From: Flammeovirgaceae bacterium
Lineage (GTDB): Bacteria > Bacteroidota > Bacteroidia > Cytophagales > Cyclobacteriaceae
Assembly: GCA_021298355.1 (NCBI GenBank)
Contig: JAJTEH010000005.1
Location: forward strand, 62,001 to 126,000
Reading direction: 5' to 3'
Length of the DNA stretch: 64,000 nucleotides
How positions within the stretch are numbered: position 1 is the stretch's first letter; each line of letters begins with the position of its first letter. Of this stretch, positions 6,760 to 15,656 are shown one piece after another. The position numbers and the translations under genes are program-made. Under the pieces are notes generated by a model, which saw only the letters and a list, made by a program, of their open reading frames with translations, searched no databases and was not told the origin of the DNA.

Positions 6760-9663
6760 ATGAGACTGCTGCAAGCCGTATTCCTTTGTTTATTAAGCAA
6801 AGTTACCCTAAGCCAGCAACCAGTCCATTTTCAAATCAGCCAGCAACAGGGTTTACCTTCTAATACAGTCTATAATATTTTTCAAGACCAGAAGGGTTTT
6901 CTTTGGGTAGCCACAGAAAATGGTTTGGCTCGCTACAACGGTACTTTTTTTAGAAAATACACGACTAGTCGGGTTAGGTCTAGCGCAGTTAGTGGGCTGA
7001 GTGAAGATAACAAAGGTCGGCTATGGCTTCATAATTTTTTTGGTGAGATTTTGTACTTAGAGAACGACACCCTGCGGAAGCTTGACAGTTGGGAGGAAAA
7101 GTACTCGGAGGGCTTTCCAAGTATAGAAGCTTCAGGTGACAGTTTAATCATCAGCTCTGCACAAAAGCTTTTCTATTACGTCATCTCAAAAAAAATTTGG
7201 AAAGATATCCCCATTTCAGCTAACGAGCGAGTCAACCTTAATCATCATTTATCTGTAAACGGAGTGCGTTGGCTATGTTATGCCAGCCCAAACCATACTG
7301 TTGTAGTGGCTTTAAATGGAGCCAATGCGCACGCCTATAAACTCGATGCAAAACAATACCCGCTTACTCCTAACGTAGTTCGTTTGATATCTTGGCAGGA
7401 AAAACTATTTTTATTCGATTCTTCCACCAAAAATTTTCTTGAACTTGCTAATGGGCAGGTGCATGATTTGTCTGCTAAGTATAGTGATGCACTGCGTGCT
7501 TGCCGGAATATCCAAAACATAGGAGATTCCCTCCTTGCTATTATGGGTACAAATGGCGTGTATCTTGTCAATAAAAGAGAAGAGCGATTTCATCTTCTTC
7601 CACAGAAAAATATAAGCAGCGCAATTGTTGATAAAGAAGGTAGTCTATGGGTAGGTACTTTAAATGAGGGTCTTTTTTATTTCCCAGCGCTGAACTCTTT
7701 TCTTTATCCAAAAGAAAAAGTTGGCTTGTATACTAAGTTGGCACCAGCACCTCTTCATACTGGCATATTGGCGGGTAATTACAAGGGCCATATTGACTTT
7801 ATTCACCGCGATGGCGTCATCCATCGACTCATTAATTCAGAGACAGAAACAGAAACACAAGCCATGCTTGTTGATTCGGCAGACAATAAACTTTTCATTT
7901 TTAACAATGGACTACACATTCACGATTTGTCTAACTGGTCGCATTTGCAAGAGTTACACATCGCTGCGGTAAAGGAAATAGTGAGATTAGATACAGCCTT
8001 GGCGTTGGCAACTTCTGCGGGGCTTTACATTTTAAATGCTACTACAAATAAAAAGGAGATTGTACTTAGTTTTCAGCGCATTGCCACACTTGCCTTAGAA
8101 AAATCGAAGGGCTTACTGTGGCTTGGTACGCAAAAAGGCATTTTTTTTTACAACCTAAAAACAAAAGAAATAACACAGTGGAAAGACGCAGACTCTTTTT
8201 CTCCTGGGGCTTCTAAGTTGCGATTTCTCTCAAACGGAGACTTAGCTATAGGTACCCTTACAAATGGGCTATATATAGTTAGAGATGGTCTTCAAAAAAA
8301 CCACTTTACAATTCATCATGGGTTACCTTCGAATAAGATCACAGCTCTTGCTGGAGACTTTACCAACTTATGGATAGGCACTGACAATGGAGTGGTAAAC
8401 CTTAAGGGAGAAACAAACACATTAACCACACTTACCAGCACAAAGGGACTTGCCTCAGCAGAAGTCTACGATATGCTGGTAACAAATAATAAGTTATGGA
8501 TAAGCCACGCTGCCGGCATACAAGTTTTTACCACATTGCTTGCCACAAATAAACAGCAACCACGTATACACCTAGAGGCCGCTACGTCCAATAATATTCG
8601 AATCGAAAATCCACTGAAGGGCATTACCTTGCCCACTTCGTCTCAACAACTGACATTAGAATTTGACGTATCCAACGCATTGCGAAGCCAAGGGCAAGCA
8701 AAAATTGTGTACCGGATTGTGGAAATAAATGGAAGCAAGTGGCAAGTAACCACCTTAAAAAACGCCACTGTAAATTATCTATCTCTTCCCTATGGTGAAT
8801 TAACTTTTGAAGCAAAAGCTACTAATGAAGATGGCATTGCCTCAGCAAACATTATTCGATTCGTTATTACCGTGCCGGCACCTTTTTGGAAACAACTTTG
8901 GTTCTTGGCAACTGTTTTTATTTTGGCTGGTGCCACTTGCGTGCTATTTATTTTTTGGCGTTTTCGCAGAACTGCGAAAGTAAACAAACTACAACTCGAA
9001 AATTTAAATCAGCAACAGGCATTACGCATTGCCCAACTTACTTCGTTGCGTGCGCAAATGAATCCGCATTTCATTTTCAACACCATGTCTCTTATACAGG
9101 GCAAAGTATTGAATGGGTTAAAAGAAGATGCAGACCGAAATATTCAAAATTTTTCGCTCTTACTTAGAAAGGTATTGGATTTTTCTGGCCGTGAAATGAT
9201 TGCCCTGCACGAGGAAGTTGAGATACTTGAAAAATACTTAGCTATCGAAAAAGATCGCTTTGATGGCTCACTAGAATTTACACTTACACTAGATGATGCC
9301 GTAAAGCATGAAATGATACGGATTCCTTCGCTGCTAACACAGCCCTTTGTTGAAAATGCACTCCGGCATGGACTCATGCACAAAGAAGGCGTGAAGAAAC
9401 TAAACATTAGCTTTACTGTAAAAGACGATGCCTTGTTTATTTATATTGAGGATAACGGCATTGGTAGAAAAGCCTCAGCAGAATTTAACAAGGCCAGAAA
9501 GAAGGAACATAACTCCTTTGCACTGGAAGCTTACCAAAAACGGATTGATTTACTCAATAGCGCAAGGATGAAGAAAATAGAGCTTCAAATTATTGATAAG
9601 CAAACTGATTTCGGGATACCAAGTGGTACGATGGTAATTATAAAAGTACCTTTAGAGACATGA
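6760..9663 (+). CDS. Two-component sensor: beta-propeller, Y_Y_Y domain and LytS-type histidine kinase
   Basis: A 967-residue membrane sensor. After a signal peptide it has a long periplasmic region built of two-component-regulator propeller repeats (QDQKGFLWVATENGL, DKEGSLWVGTLNEGL, GDFTNLWIGTDNGV). A Y_Y_Y-like immunoglobulin domain follows (about 610-705), then one transmembrane helix (about 712-733). The cytoplasmic kinase is of the His_kinase/LytS type, with the phospho-accepting His near residue 770 in MNPHFIFN. The ATPase N box (FVENALRHG) and DNGIG box are intact. It overlaps the LytTR regulator by four bases (ATGA), so the two are surely a pair. Unlike one-piece hybrid HTCS proteins, the regulator is a separate polypeptide. 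Confidence 0.92.
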   Translation: MRLLQAVFLCLLSKVTLSQQPVHFQISQQQGLPSNTVYNIFQDQKGFLWVATENGLARYNGTFFRKYTTSRVRSSAVSGLSEDNKGRLWLHNFFGEILYLENDTLRKLDSWEEKYSEGFPSIEASGDSLIISSAQKLFYYVISKKIWKDIPISANERVNLNHHLSVNGVRWLCYASPNHTVVVALNGANAHAYKLDAKQYPLTPNVVRLISWQEKLFLFDSSTKNFLELANGQVHDLSAKYSDALRACRNIQNIGDSLLAIMGTNGVYLVNKREERFHLLPQKNISSAIVDKEGSLWVGTLNEGLFYFPALNSFLYPKEKVGLYTKLAPAPLHTGILAGNYKGHIDFIHRDGVIHRLINSETETETQAMLVDSADNKLFIFNNGLHIHDLSNWSHLQELHIAAVKEIVRLDTALALATSAGLYILNATTNKKEIVLSFQRIATLALEKSKGLLWLGTQKGIFFYNLKTKEITQWKDADSFSPGASKLRFLSNGDLAIGTLTNGLYIVRDGLQKNHFTIHHGLPSNKITALAGDFTNLWIGTDNGVVNLKGETNTLTTLTSTKGLASAEVYDMLVTNNKLWISHAAGIQVFTTLLATNKQQPRIHLEAATSNNIRIENPLKGITLPTSSQQLTLEFDVSNALRSQGQAKIVYRIVEINGSKWQVTTLKNATVNYLSLPYGELTFEAKATNEDGIASANIIRFVITVPAPFWKQLWFLATVFILAGATCVLFIFWRFRRTAKVNKLQLENLNQQQALRIAQLTSLRAQMNPHFIFNTMSLIQGKVLNGLKEDADRNIQNFSLLLRKVLDFSGREMIALHEEVEILEKYLAIEKDRFDGSLEFTLTLDDAVKHEMIRIPSLLTQPFVENALRHGLMHKEGVKKLNISFTVKDDALFIYIEDNGIGRKASAEFNKARKKEHNSFALEAYQKRIDLLNSARMKKIELQIIDKQTDFGIPSGTMVIIKVPLET

Positions 9664-10445
9664 GTTCGTTAACTAGTTTTGAAACCATACGTGCACTGTT
9701 AGTAGATGATGAAAAAGCTGTGCGATCTGCACTACGCGAAATTCTTCACCAAAATTTTCCTGCTATTCAGGTAGTTGGCGAGGCCGCCTCCATTCCCGAA
9801 GCAGTTAGAGAAATTCATACACACAATCCCACCCTAATTTTTTTGGATATTGAAATGCCCGGATATTCCGGTTTGCAATTAGTAGAGTTTTTCAATCCAC
9901 AAGAAATTAATTTCGATATCATTTTCGTTACCGCTTTTAACGAGTATGCTATTCAGGCATTTAAAATTTCAGCTTTTGATTACTTATTAAAGCCTGTAAA
10001 CACACAAGACTTAGAGCAAACCCTTAGCCGATATGCTGGAAAAGTACAGAAGCAAAAAATTGTAGAGCGTGTAAAATTGTTGAAAGAATCGTATACGCAT
10101 GAAAAGTTACCTGCACAAATAGCAGTAAGTTCTTCTCAGGGAATTGATTTTGTGCAATTGGAAAATATAATTGCACTTGAAGCGTCAGGCACATATACGA
10201 AAATACAATTAAAAGAAGGTTCGTCTATACTAGCCAGTAAACCTTTAGGTGAATTCGAAACCTTATTGCAAAATCACACGAGTTTTTTTAGAGCACATCG
10301 TTCATATATCATTAACTTGAAATACGTAAGAAAATTTTCTAATAAAGAAGGAGATGTGATTATACTTTTAAATGAGTTGGAAGTGCCACTTTCGCGTTAT
10401 CGCAAAAAGGAATTTGAGAGTGCCATTGCTGAGTTTAGAATTTAG
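9660..10445 (+). CDS. LytTR-type DNA-binding response regulator
   Basis: A 261-residue regulator partnered with the propeller kinase that overlaps it. The receiver domain (about 10-130) has the acidic pair in LLVDDEKAV, the phospho-acceptor Asp63 in FLDIEMPG, and the signalling Thr and Lys in FVTAFNEYA and DYLLKPV. The LytTR DNA-binding domain (about 155-258) shows the typical EASGTYTKI, FFRAHRSYIINL and PLSRYRKKEF pattern. It probably controls a small number of nearby genes for cell-surface proteins, but no target can be named from this window. Confidence 0.93.
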   Translation: MSSLTSFETIRALLVDDEKAVRSALREILHQNFPAIQVVGEAASIPEAVREIHTHNPTLIFLDIEMPGYSGLQLVEFFNPQEINFDIIFVTAFNEYAIQAFKISAFDYLLKPVNTQDLEQTLSRYAGKVQKQKIVERVKLLKESYTHEKLPAQIAVSSSQGIDFVQLENIIALEASGTYTKIQLKEGSSILASKPLGEFETLLQNHTSFFRAHRSYIINLKYVRKFSNKEGDVIILLNELEVPLSRYRKKEFESAIAEFRI

Positions 10446-10480
10446 TAAACGACTATTAATGATTAACAATTAACGAATAT

Positions 10481-11524
10481 TCACTTGTTAGCTAACTGCC
10501 CACAAGCGGCATCAATATCTTTACCACGACTCATGCGAATACGCGTGGTAATGCCATTGGCTTCCAGTAATTCCTGATACATGCGTAAGGCATCTGGGCT
10601 CGCCTGCTGAAAGGCAGGATCATCGATGTTGTTGTATTCAATGATGTTTACTTTGCTGGGAATCAACTGTGCGAACTTTAACAAGGCACGCGCGTCTTCT
10701 TCTTTATCGTTAATACCTTTCCAAACCACATACTCGTACGTTACTTTTCGTTTGGTTTGTTGATACCAATGTTTCATCGCATCGCCTAATTCTTCCAAAG
10801 GTGTGCTGTCGTTTATGGGCATGATAGACGAACGTGTTTTGTTAATAGCCGAGTGGAGGGAAACAGCTAGATTAAATTTTACTTTATCATCAGCAATTTT
10901 CTTAATCATTTTAGCCACACCAACAGTAGAAACCGTAATGCGTTTCCAGGCCATGCCCAACCCTTTTTGATCAGTAACTTTATGAATCGCTTCTAATACA
11001 TTGTTGTAATTGAGCAAAGGCTCGCCCATTCCCATAAATACAATATTAGTGAGCGGCCGATTAAAAAATAATTCTGCCTGATCACGAATGGCAACAATCT
11101 GGTCGTAAATTTCATCGGCACTTAAATTGCGCATGCGTTTTAAACGAGCAGTGGCGCAAAACTTACAAGCTAAACTACAACCTACTTGCGATGAAACACA
11201 AGCCGTAATTCTTTTCTCAGTAGGAATTAAAACAGACTCAACCACTAAACCATCGTGCAGCATCACAGCATTTTTGATGGTACCATCGTTGCTGCGCTGC
11301 ATTTTATCTACTTTAATGTGGTTGATAACAAAATGTTCCTTCAGCAACTCGCGCGTTTGCAACGAGAGGTTTGTCATTTGGTCGAAATCTTTGGCCGACT
11401 TTTGCCAAAGCCATTCGTATACTTGTTGTCCACGAAAAGGTTTATCGCCTTTGCCGGCAAAAAAACTTTTAAGTTCTTCCAGCTTTAATTTGCGAATATC
11501 CTTTTTTGTAATCTCCTCAACCAT
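10481..11524 (-). CDS. rlmN: Dual-specificity 23S rRNA A2503 / tRNA A37 methyltransferase RlmN
   Basis: A radical-SAM methylsynthase that installs 2-methyladenosine in 23S rRNA and certain tRNAs. The [4Fe-4S] ligands C116, C120 and C123 lie in GCSLACKFCATA. The two methyl-shuttling cysteines are also present: C109 in TACVSSQVGC and C341 in AACGQLANK. The family block FMGMGEPLLNYNNV is intact and the length (347 aa) is normal. The gene is convergent with the LytTR regulator. A perfect -7 type box (TACCTTTG, 11536-11529) lies four bases before the ATG, suggesting a leaderless or nearly leaderless mRNA. Confidence 0.97.
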   Translation of the reverse strand: MVEEITKKDIRKLKLEELKSFFAGKGDKPFRGQQVYEWLWQKSAKDFDQMTNLSLQTRELLKEHFVINHIKVDKMQRSNDGTIKNAVMLHDGLVVESVLIPTEKRITACVSSQVGCSLACKFCATARLKRMRNLSADEIYDQIVAIRDQAELFFNRPLTNIVFMGMGEPLLNYNNVLEAIHKVTDQKGLGMAWKRITVSTVGVAKMIKKIADDKVKFNLAVSLHSAINKTRSSIMPINDSTPLEELGDAMKHWYQQTKRKVTYEYVVWKGINDKEEDARALLKFAQLIPSKVNIIEYNNIDDPAFQQASPDALRMYQELLEANGITTRIRMSRGKDIDAACGQLANK

Positions 11525-11528
11525 GTTA

Positions 11529-11536
11529 CAAAGGTA
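11529..11536 (-). promoter_or_regulatory. Candidate -7 box of rlmN, four bases before the start codon
   Basis: Read on the minus strand, TACCTTTG matches the Bacteroidota -7 consensus TAnnTTTG and is followed by TAAC and the ATG. No clear -33 TTG is seen at the expected spacing. If active, transcription would start at or beside the A of the start codon. Confidence 0.45.
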
Positions 11537-11553
11537 AGCATTGCACGTTTCTT

Positions 11554-11991
11554 TTACTGAGGAAGTTTTTTAAAATATTTCTTGTCGCATGTACGATTAG
11601 CATCCGCTAAAATCATTTCAGAAACGGTTAATTCTTCGATGATATAAGATTGTATAATGGTTTTCGATTTTGGGTCGAGAATATCCAGCTGTTTATCGGT
11701 TATAGTGTAAACAAAGTTTTTATCGTTTACATCTTTACGCTTGCCTAAAATGCTTGTGCTTTGTTCGCCTTTATAATTGGTTTTAAACTGAATAACATCG
11801 GCCGTGCGATTTTTTCTGCTGTTCATTTCGGCCATTAATTCATCCATATCTTCAGTTTGATTGGGATTATCTAATTCACTTTCGATACACGAAGTTTGTT
11901 TCATCAATTGCCATTTTCCTACTAAGGATTGTGCCCATGCGGTTTGGCTAACCAACAGCGCTAAAAGAAAAATAAAAGTTTTCATTTTCAT
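11554..11991 (-). CDS. Small secreted lipocalin-like protein
   Basis: A 145-residue exported protein with a signal peptide (KTFIFLLALLVSQTAWAQ). The opening SLVGKWQLMKQ of the mature part is typical of the lipocalin-like lipoproteins common in Bacteroidota. Beta-strand patterns follow (VIQFKTNYKGE, FVYTITDKQLDIL, YIIEELTVSEMIL), and two cysteines (SC and TC) could form a disulfide. It has no lipobox cysteine. An in-frame ATG two codons downstream (11985) is an equally good start. It lies 29 bases upstream of rlmN on the same strand. Function unknown. Confidence 0.7.
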   Translation of the reverse strand: MKMKTFIFLLALLVSQTAWAQSLVGKWQLMKQTSCIESELDNPNQTEDMDELMAEMNSRKNRTADVIQFKTNYKGEQSTSILGKRKDVNDKNFVYTITDKQLDILDPKSKTIIQSYIIEELTVSEMILADANRTCDKKYFKKLPQ

Positions 11992-12144
11992 AAAATTTAA
12001 TGATTACTAAGGTAAACGGTTAAAAGTTGGGAAATGACACTTTTATCTGTATCCATCCCTAATAAATTTTAAGGAAAACATTCAAAATTCATGCCTTCCT
12101 GCTAACTTTTGGCTTTTCATGCCAAACAAAGCCAACGTTAAACC

Positions 12145-13392
12145 ATGAGGATAACGCATTTTTTACTTTCAATATTTCTTCTTTTAATGTTTTCGTGTAA
12201 AAAAACGATAGTAGAAGATGAGCAGTTTTTGCGCAACCTGATGGAAACTCAACGCGAGCAATTTGTGCAGGTACTAGATAGTGCAGATGTGTATGAGGTT
12301 CAAATCATTTACACACAGATTAACAGAGATGAAAAGAACATTCCAGCATTTAAATCTTTCTATTACAACTTCGATTCATCAAGGTATTTTTATCCTGCAT
12401 CCACCATTAAATTTCCGGCTGCCTTATTAGCTTTAGATAAACTAAACACTTTATCCATTCCGCATTTAGATAAGTTTACACCCATGCGCCATGATAGTGT
12501 GTATGCCGGGCAACTTAGTGTTTGGCAAGATACCACAAGCGAAAACTACATGCCATCTGTTGCACACTACATCAAAAAGATTTTAGTGGTTAGCGATAAC
12601 GATGCCTACAATAGGTTGTATGAATGGGTAGGTCCTGTTCCAGCCAATAATCGTTTGCGCGAGTTGGGGTATGCTTCAACACGAATGATACATCGATTAG
12701 AAAGACCTTTAACACCCGATGAAAACGCACATACAGAAGCCATTACTTTTTTTCAGAAAGATAAAATTGTTTACAAGCAAGAAGGTGGAGTATTTCCGGC
12801 ATATGTGCCAAAAGAAAAAATTCTACGAGGAAAAGGATTTATCAAAAATGATTCGTTGGTTAAACAGGCTTTTGATTTTTCATACAAGAATTTTTTTCCT
12901 TTACACGAACAACAAAATATGTTGAAAGCAATTCTCTTCCCTGAAAGCGTAATGGGCAGAAATTTTAATTTGACAAAAGAGGATAGAAAATTTCTTCTTC
13001 ACTATATGTCGCAACTGCCAACTGAAACCAGTTATCCACCTTACAATAAAGACACAACGTATTATACCGATGCGTATTGCAAGTTTTTCATGTTTGGCGG
13101 AAAAGGAGAGATGTCTGAAAACATTCGCATTTTTAACAAAGTAGGAGATGCCTATGGGTACTTATTAGATAATGCTTACATCGTAGATTTCGAAAATAAC
13201 ATTGAGTTTATGGTAACGGCTTATATCTTATGCAATAAAGATGAAGTTTTTAACGATGGTATATACGATTACGACAGGGTTGGATTTCCCTTCTTTAAGA
13301 ATTTAGGTCGTTTGCTTCATCACTATGAAATACAAAGACCAAGAAAAGTAAAACCCGATCTTTCAGCATTTAAAATTCAATACGATAATTAA
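12145..13392 (+). CDS. Beta-lactamase-fold serine hydrolase, lipoprotein
   Basis: A 415-residue penicillin-recognising-type serine hydrolase. The N terminus (FLLSIFLLLMFSCKK) is a lipoprotein signal. All three active-site motifs of the class A beta-lactamase fold are visible: S86-T-I-K89, S150-D-N152 in VVSDNDAYNRLYE, and K332-V-G334 in place of KTG, in NKVGDAYGYLLDNAY. It is longer than class A enzymes, with an insert between SDN and KVG. A true beta-lactamase is less likely than a wall-peptide hydrolase or carboxypeptidase. It is nine bases upstream of the DgcN-like gene and forms an operon with it and the epimerase, implying a role in peptidoglycan-derived peptide use. Confidence 0.8.
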   Translation: MRITHFLLSIFLLLMFSCKKTIVEDEQFLRNLMETQREQFVQVLDSADVYEVQIIYTQINRDEKNIPAFKSFYYNFDSSRYFYPASTIKFPAALLALDKLNTLSIPHLDKFTPMRHDSVYAGQLSVWQDTTSENYMPSVAHYIKKILVVSDNDAYNRLYEWVGPVPANNRLRELGYASTRMIHRLERPLTPDENAHTEAITFFQKDKIVYKQEGGVFPAYVPKEKILRGKGFIKNDSLVKQAFDFSYKNFFPLHEQQNMLKAILFPESVMGRNFNLTKEDRKFLLHYMSQLPTETSYPPYNKDTTYYTDAYCKFFMFGGKGEMSENIRIFNKVGDAYGYLLDNAYIVDFENNIEFMVTAYILCNKDEVFNDGIYDYDRVGFPFFKNLGRLLHHYEIQRPRKVKPDLSAFKIQYDN

Positions 13393-13400
13393 TTACTAGT

Positions 13401-14468
13401 ATGCAAAAAACAAACGCCATCGTAATAACAGGTGGATATTTAGACACCAGCAATGCTAAAACAGCTCATGGTTTAATTCGGGGTACCGACAGGTTTAATA
13501 TCCTTGGTATTATTGATCATAAACATGCAGGTAAAGATGCCGGTGAAATGTTAGACGGCAAAAAAAGGAACATCCCCATCTTTTCCTCTATATCAGATGC
13601 TGTAGAAAAAGTAAAAGATAAAATTCAATATGCCATAATTGGTGTGGCTACCAAAGGCGGAGTAATTCCGGAAAGTTTGCAATTGATGTTAAAAGAAGCG
13701 TTAGAAAATAACTTGAGCATCGTAAATGGATTGCACGACCATGTTTCCGATCATGAAGAGTTGGCGTCTTTAGCAAAAGCTAAAGGTTTGGAAATAATTG
13801 ATGTACGCAAACCCAAAAAATTTAAAGACTTACATTTTTGGTCGGGCAAAATTGCAGAAGTAAAATGTTTGAAAGTTGCCGTGTTAGGCACCGACTGTGC
13901 ATTGGGTAAAAGAACAACTACTCGCTTTTTAATGGAAGCCATGCAACAAGCAGGATATAAAGCAGAAATGATTTATACCGGCCAAACAGGGTGGATGCAA
14001 GGCGCGAAGTATGGATTTATCTTCGATTCTACCTTAAACGATTTTATTTCCGGAGAAATGGAACATGCCATCTGGCAATGTTACACAGAACAGAAACCGG
14101 ATGTAATTTTTATCGAAGGACAATCGTCTTTGCGTAATCCTAGCGGTCCGGCAGGTTCTGAATGGATTGTTTCAGCCGCAGCCGATGCGGTAGTATTGCA
14201 GCATAATCCGGCCAGAAAGCAATACAAAGACTTAGAGTTCTATCCTGCGTATATACCAGCGTTAAAAGAAGAGATAGAATTAATAAAAATCTATGGCGCA
14301 CCTACTATCGCCATCACCATCAACTCAGCCAAAATGACACCGGATGAAGCACGGAAAAGTGCTTCTCAATATGAAGCAGAACTTACTATCCCTACGGTAT
14401 TGCCATTAGAAGATGGATTGGATAAATTAATTCCGGTGTTGAAACAATGGATTGAAAGCAAGAAATAA
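13401..14468 (+). CDS. DUF1611 family protein, DgcN-like (D-glutamate metabolism)
   Basis: A 355-residue protein with an N-terminal Rossmann-like half (VITGGYLDTSNAKTAHGLIR) and a C-terminal P-loop half. The loop G163-T-D-C-A-L-G-K-R-T-T is a recognisable variant Walker A, and VIFIEGQSSLRNPSGPAG is the typical DUF1611 signature. Members called DgcN N-acetylate D-glutamate and work with the epimerase-fold partner DgcA, which here is the next gene, six bases downstream. The assignment to that reaction is by family and neighbourhood only. No signal peptide is present, so it acts in the cytoplasm. Confidence 0.82.
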   Translation: MQKTNAIVITGGYLDTSNAKTAHGLIRGTDRFNILGIIDHKHAGKDAGEMLDGKKRNIPIFSSISDAVEKVKDKIQYAIIGVATKGGVIPESLQLMLKEALENNLSIVNGLHDHVSDHEELASLAKAKGLEIIDVRKPKKFKDLHFWSGKIAEVKCLKVAVLGTDCALGKRTTTRFLMEAMQQAGYKAEMIYTGQTGWMQGAKYGFIFDSTLNDFISGEMEHAIWQCYTEQKPDVIFIEGQSSLRNPSGPAGSEWIVSAAADAVVLQHNPARKQYKDLEFYPAYIPALKEEIELIKIYGAPTIAITINSAKMTPDEARKSASQYEAELTIPTVLPLEDGLDKLIPVLKQWIESKK

Positions 14469-14474
14469 TTTACT

Positions 14475-15545
14475 ATGACAAAAATAAAAGACATAAAAGT
14501 ATGGAGTGCAGATTTAGGCAATCAACGTCCGTACACCATTGCTTTCAAAACTGTAGACGAAGTTCGAAATGCTTTTGTGCAAATAACGTTACAGAATGGT
14601 GTTATCGGATTAGGTTCTGGAAACCCCAGCGAATATGTGGTGGGTGAAAACCTTAATCAAACTTTACAAGCCTTAGATGCCAATAATTTAGATTTTTTGA
14701 TTGGAAGAAATATTCATGAGCTCAACCAACTTACTTACGAAGTTTGGCAGAAGTTTCCTAAAAATCCTGCGGCCAGAGCAGCATTAGATATTGCCTTACA
14801 CGATGCCTTTACCCAAACGTTAGGTATACCTTTAGTAAAATATTTTGGCAAGAAAATTTTTTCGATGCCAACTTCAAATACCATTGGTATCAAAAACGTA
14901 GAAGAAACATTGAAAGAAGCAAAAGAATTTATCGGGCTGGGCTTTTCTGTTTTAAAAGTAAAACTCGGTAAAAACCTGGAAGAAGATATTGAGCGAATGG
15001 TAAAGTTACGCGAAGTTTTTGGTAGTGAAATTGTTTTGCGGGTAGATGCTAACCAAGGCTATACGGTAAGCGAAACCATCGACTTCTATCATCGAACAAA
15101 AAAATTAAACATAGAATTGATAGAGCAGCCCCTTCCTGCAAAAGCAATTGAAGAAATGCGTTCTCTACCAGAAGAAATACGAGAAGTTATAGCAGCTGAT
15201 GAATCGTTAATTACTCCGCAAGATGCCTTGAGATTATTATCTCCTAAAAAAGCAGCCGGTGTTTATAACATTAAGCTGATGAAATGCGGTGGACCAAGTC
15301 AGGGAAATCAAATCGCCAACATTGCCCAATTAGCAGGAGTAGAATTATTTTGGGGATGCAACGATGAGAGTTTAATCAGTATTACAGCCGCTTTGCATTG
15401 CGCATTTTCAAGTTCGCAAACGAAGTATATCGATTTAGATGGAAGTTTAGATTTAGTGAACGATGTTGCGGCAGGTGGATTTATACTTAAAAACGGAATA
15501 ATGTCGTGTATTGAAAAGCCTGGGCTAGGCCTTTATTTAAAATAA
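14475..15545 (+). CDS. Enolase-superfamily dipeptide epimerase (L-Ala-D/L-Glu epimerase or DgcA-like)
   Basis: A 356-residue muconate-lactonising subgroup enzyme. The catalytic lysines K163 (in LKVKLG) and K267 (in YNIKLMKCGG) face each other across the barrel. The metal ligands D191 (RVDANQG), E217 (IEQPLP) and D242 (AADESL) are all present. The late GCNDESLISI and DLDGSLDLVND blocks resemble Ala-Glu epimerases, although the dipeptide-binding DxD region should be checked. It would racemise the glutamyl alpha-carbon of L-Ala-D-Glu or of N-acetyl-glutamate. Its partners immediately upstream are the DgcN-like protein and a serine hydrolase, and a SusC/SusD pair begins 111 bases downstream. Confidence 0.87.
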   Translation: MTKIKDIKVWSADLGNQRPYTIAFKTVDEVRNAFVQITLQNGVIGLGSGNPSEYVVGENLNQTLQALDANNLDFLIGRNIHELNQLTYEVWQKFPKNPAARAALDIALHDAFTQTLGIPLVKYFGKKIFSMPTSNTIGIKNVEETLKEAKEFIGLGFSVLKVKLGKNLEEDIERMVKLREVFGSEIVLRVDANQGYTVSETIDFYHRTKKLNIELIEQPLPAKAIEEMRSLPEEIREVIAADESLITPQDALRLLSPKKAAGVYNIKLMKCGGPSQGNQIANIAQLAGVELFWGCNDESLISITAALHCAFSSSQTKYIDLDGSLDLVNDVAAGGFILKNGIMSCIEKPGLGLYLK

Positions 15546-15551
15546 ATTGAA

Positions 15552-15595
15552 TCTCTTTATATTTTTCCTTCAATCTTTCGCTTATTGTAAAGAGA
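15552..15595. other. Inverted repeat in the epimerase-susC intergenic region
   Basis: TCTCTTTA (15552-15559) and TAAAGAGA (15588-15595) are exact reverse complements separated by 28 bases. There is no T-run after the second arm, so it is not a clear terminator. It could be a weak attenuator or an operator upstream of the SusC gene. Confidence 0.3.
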
Positions 15596-15656
15596 AAATG
15601 AAATAGTTAAGTTTTTTTTACGAAATTGTAACTGCTTTAAATCTAACCAACCAATT

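Noticed and set aside
11127-11537. 136-codon plus-strand frame opposite rlmN
   Set aside because: Antisense shadow of a full-length, motif-complete rlmN gene.
12145-13392. Antibiotic-resistance class A beta-lactamase
   Set aside because: SxxK and SDN are present, but the third motif is KVG, the protein is much longer than class A enzymes, and its operon partners point to wall-peptide metabolism.
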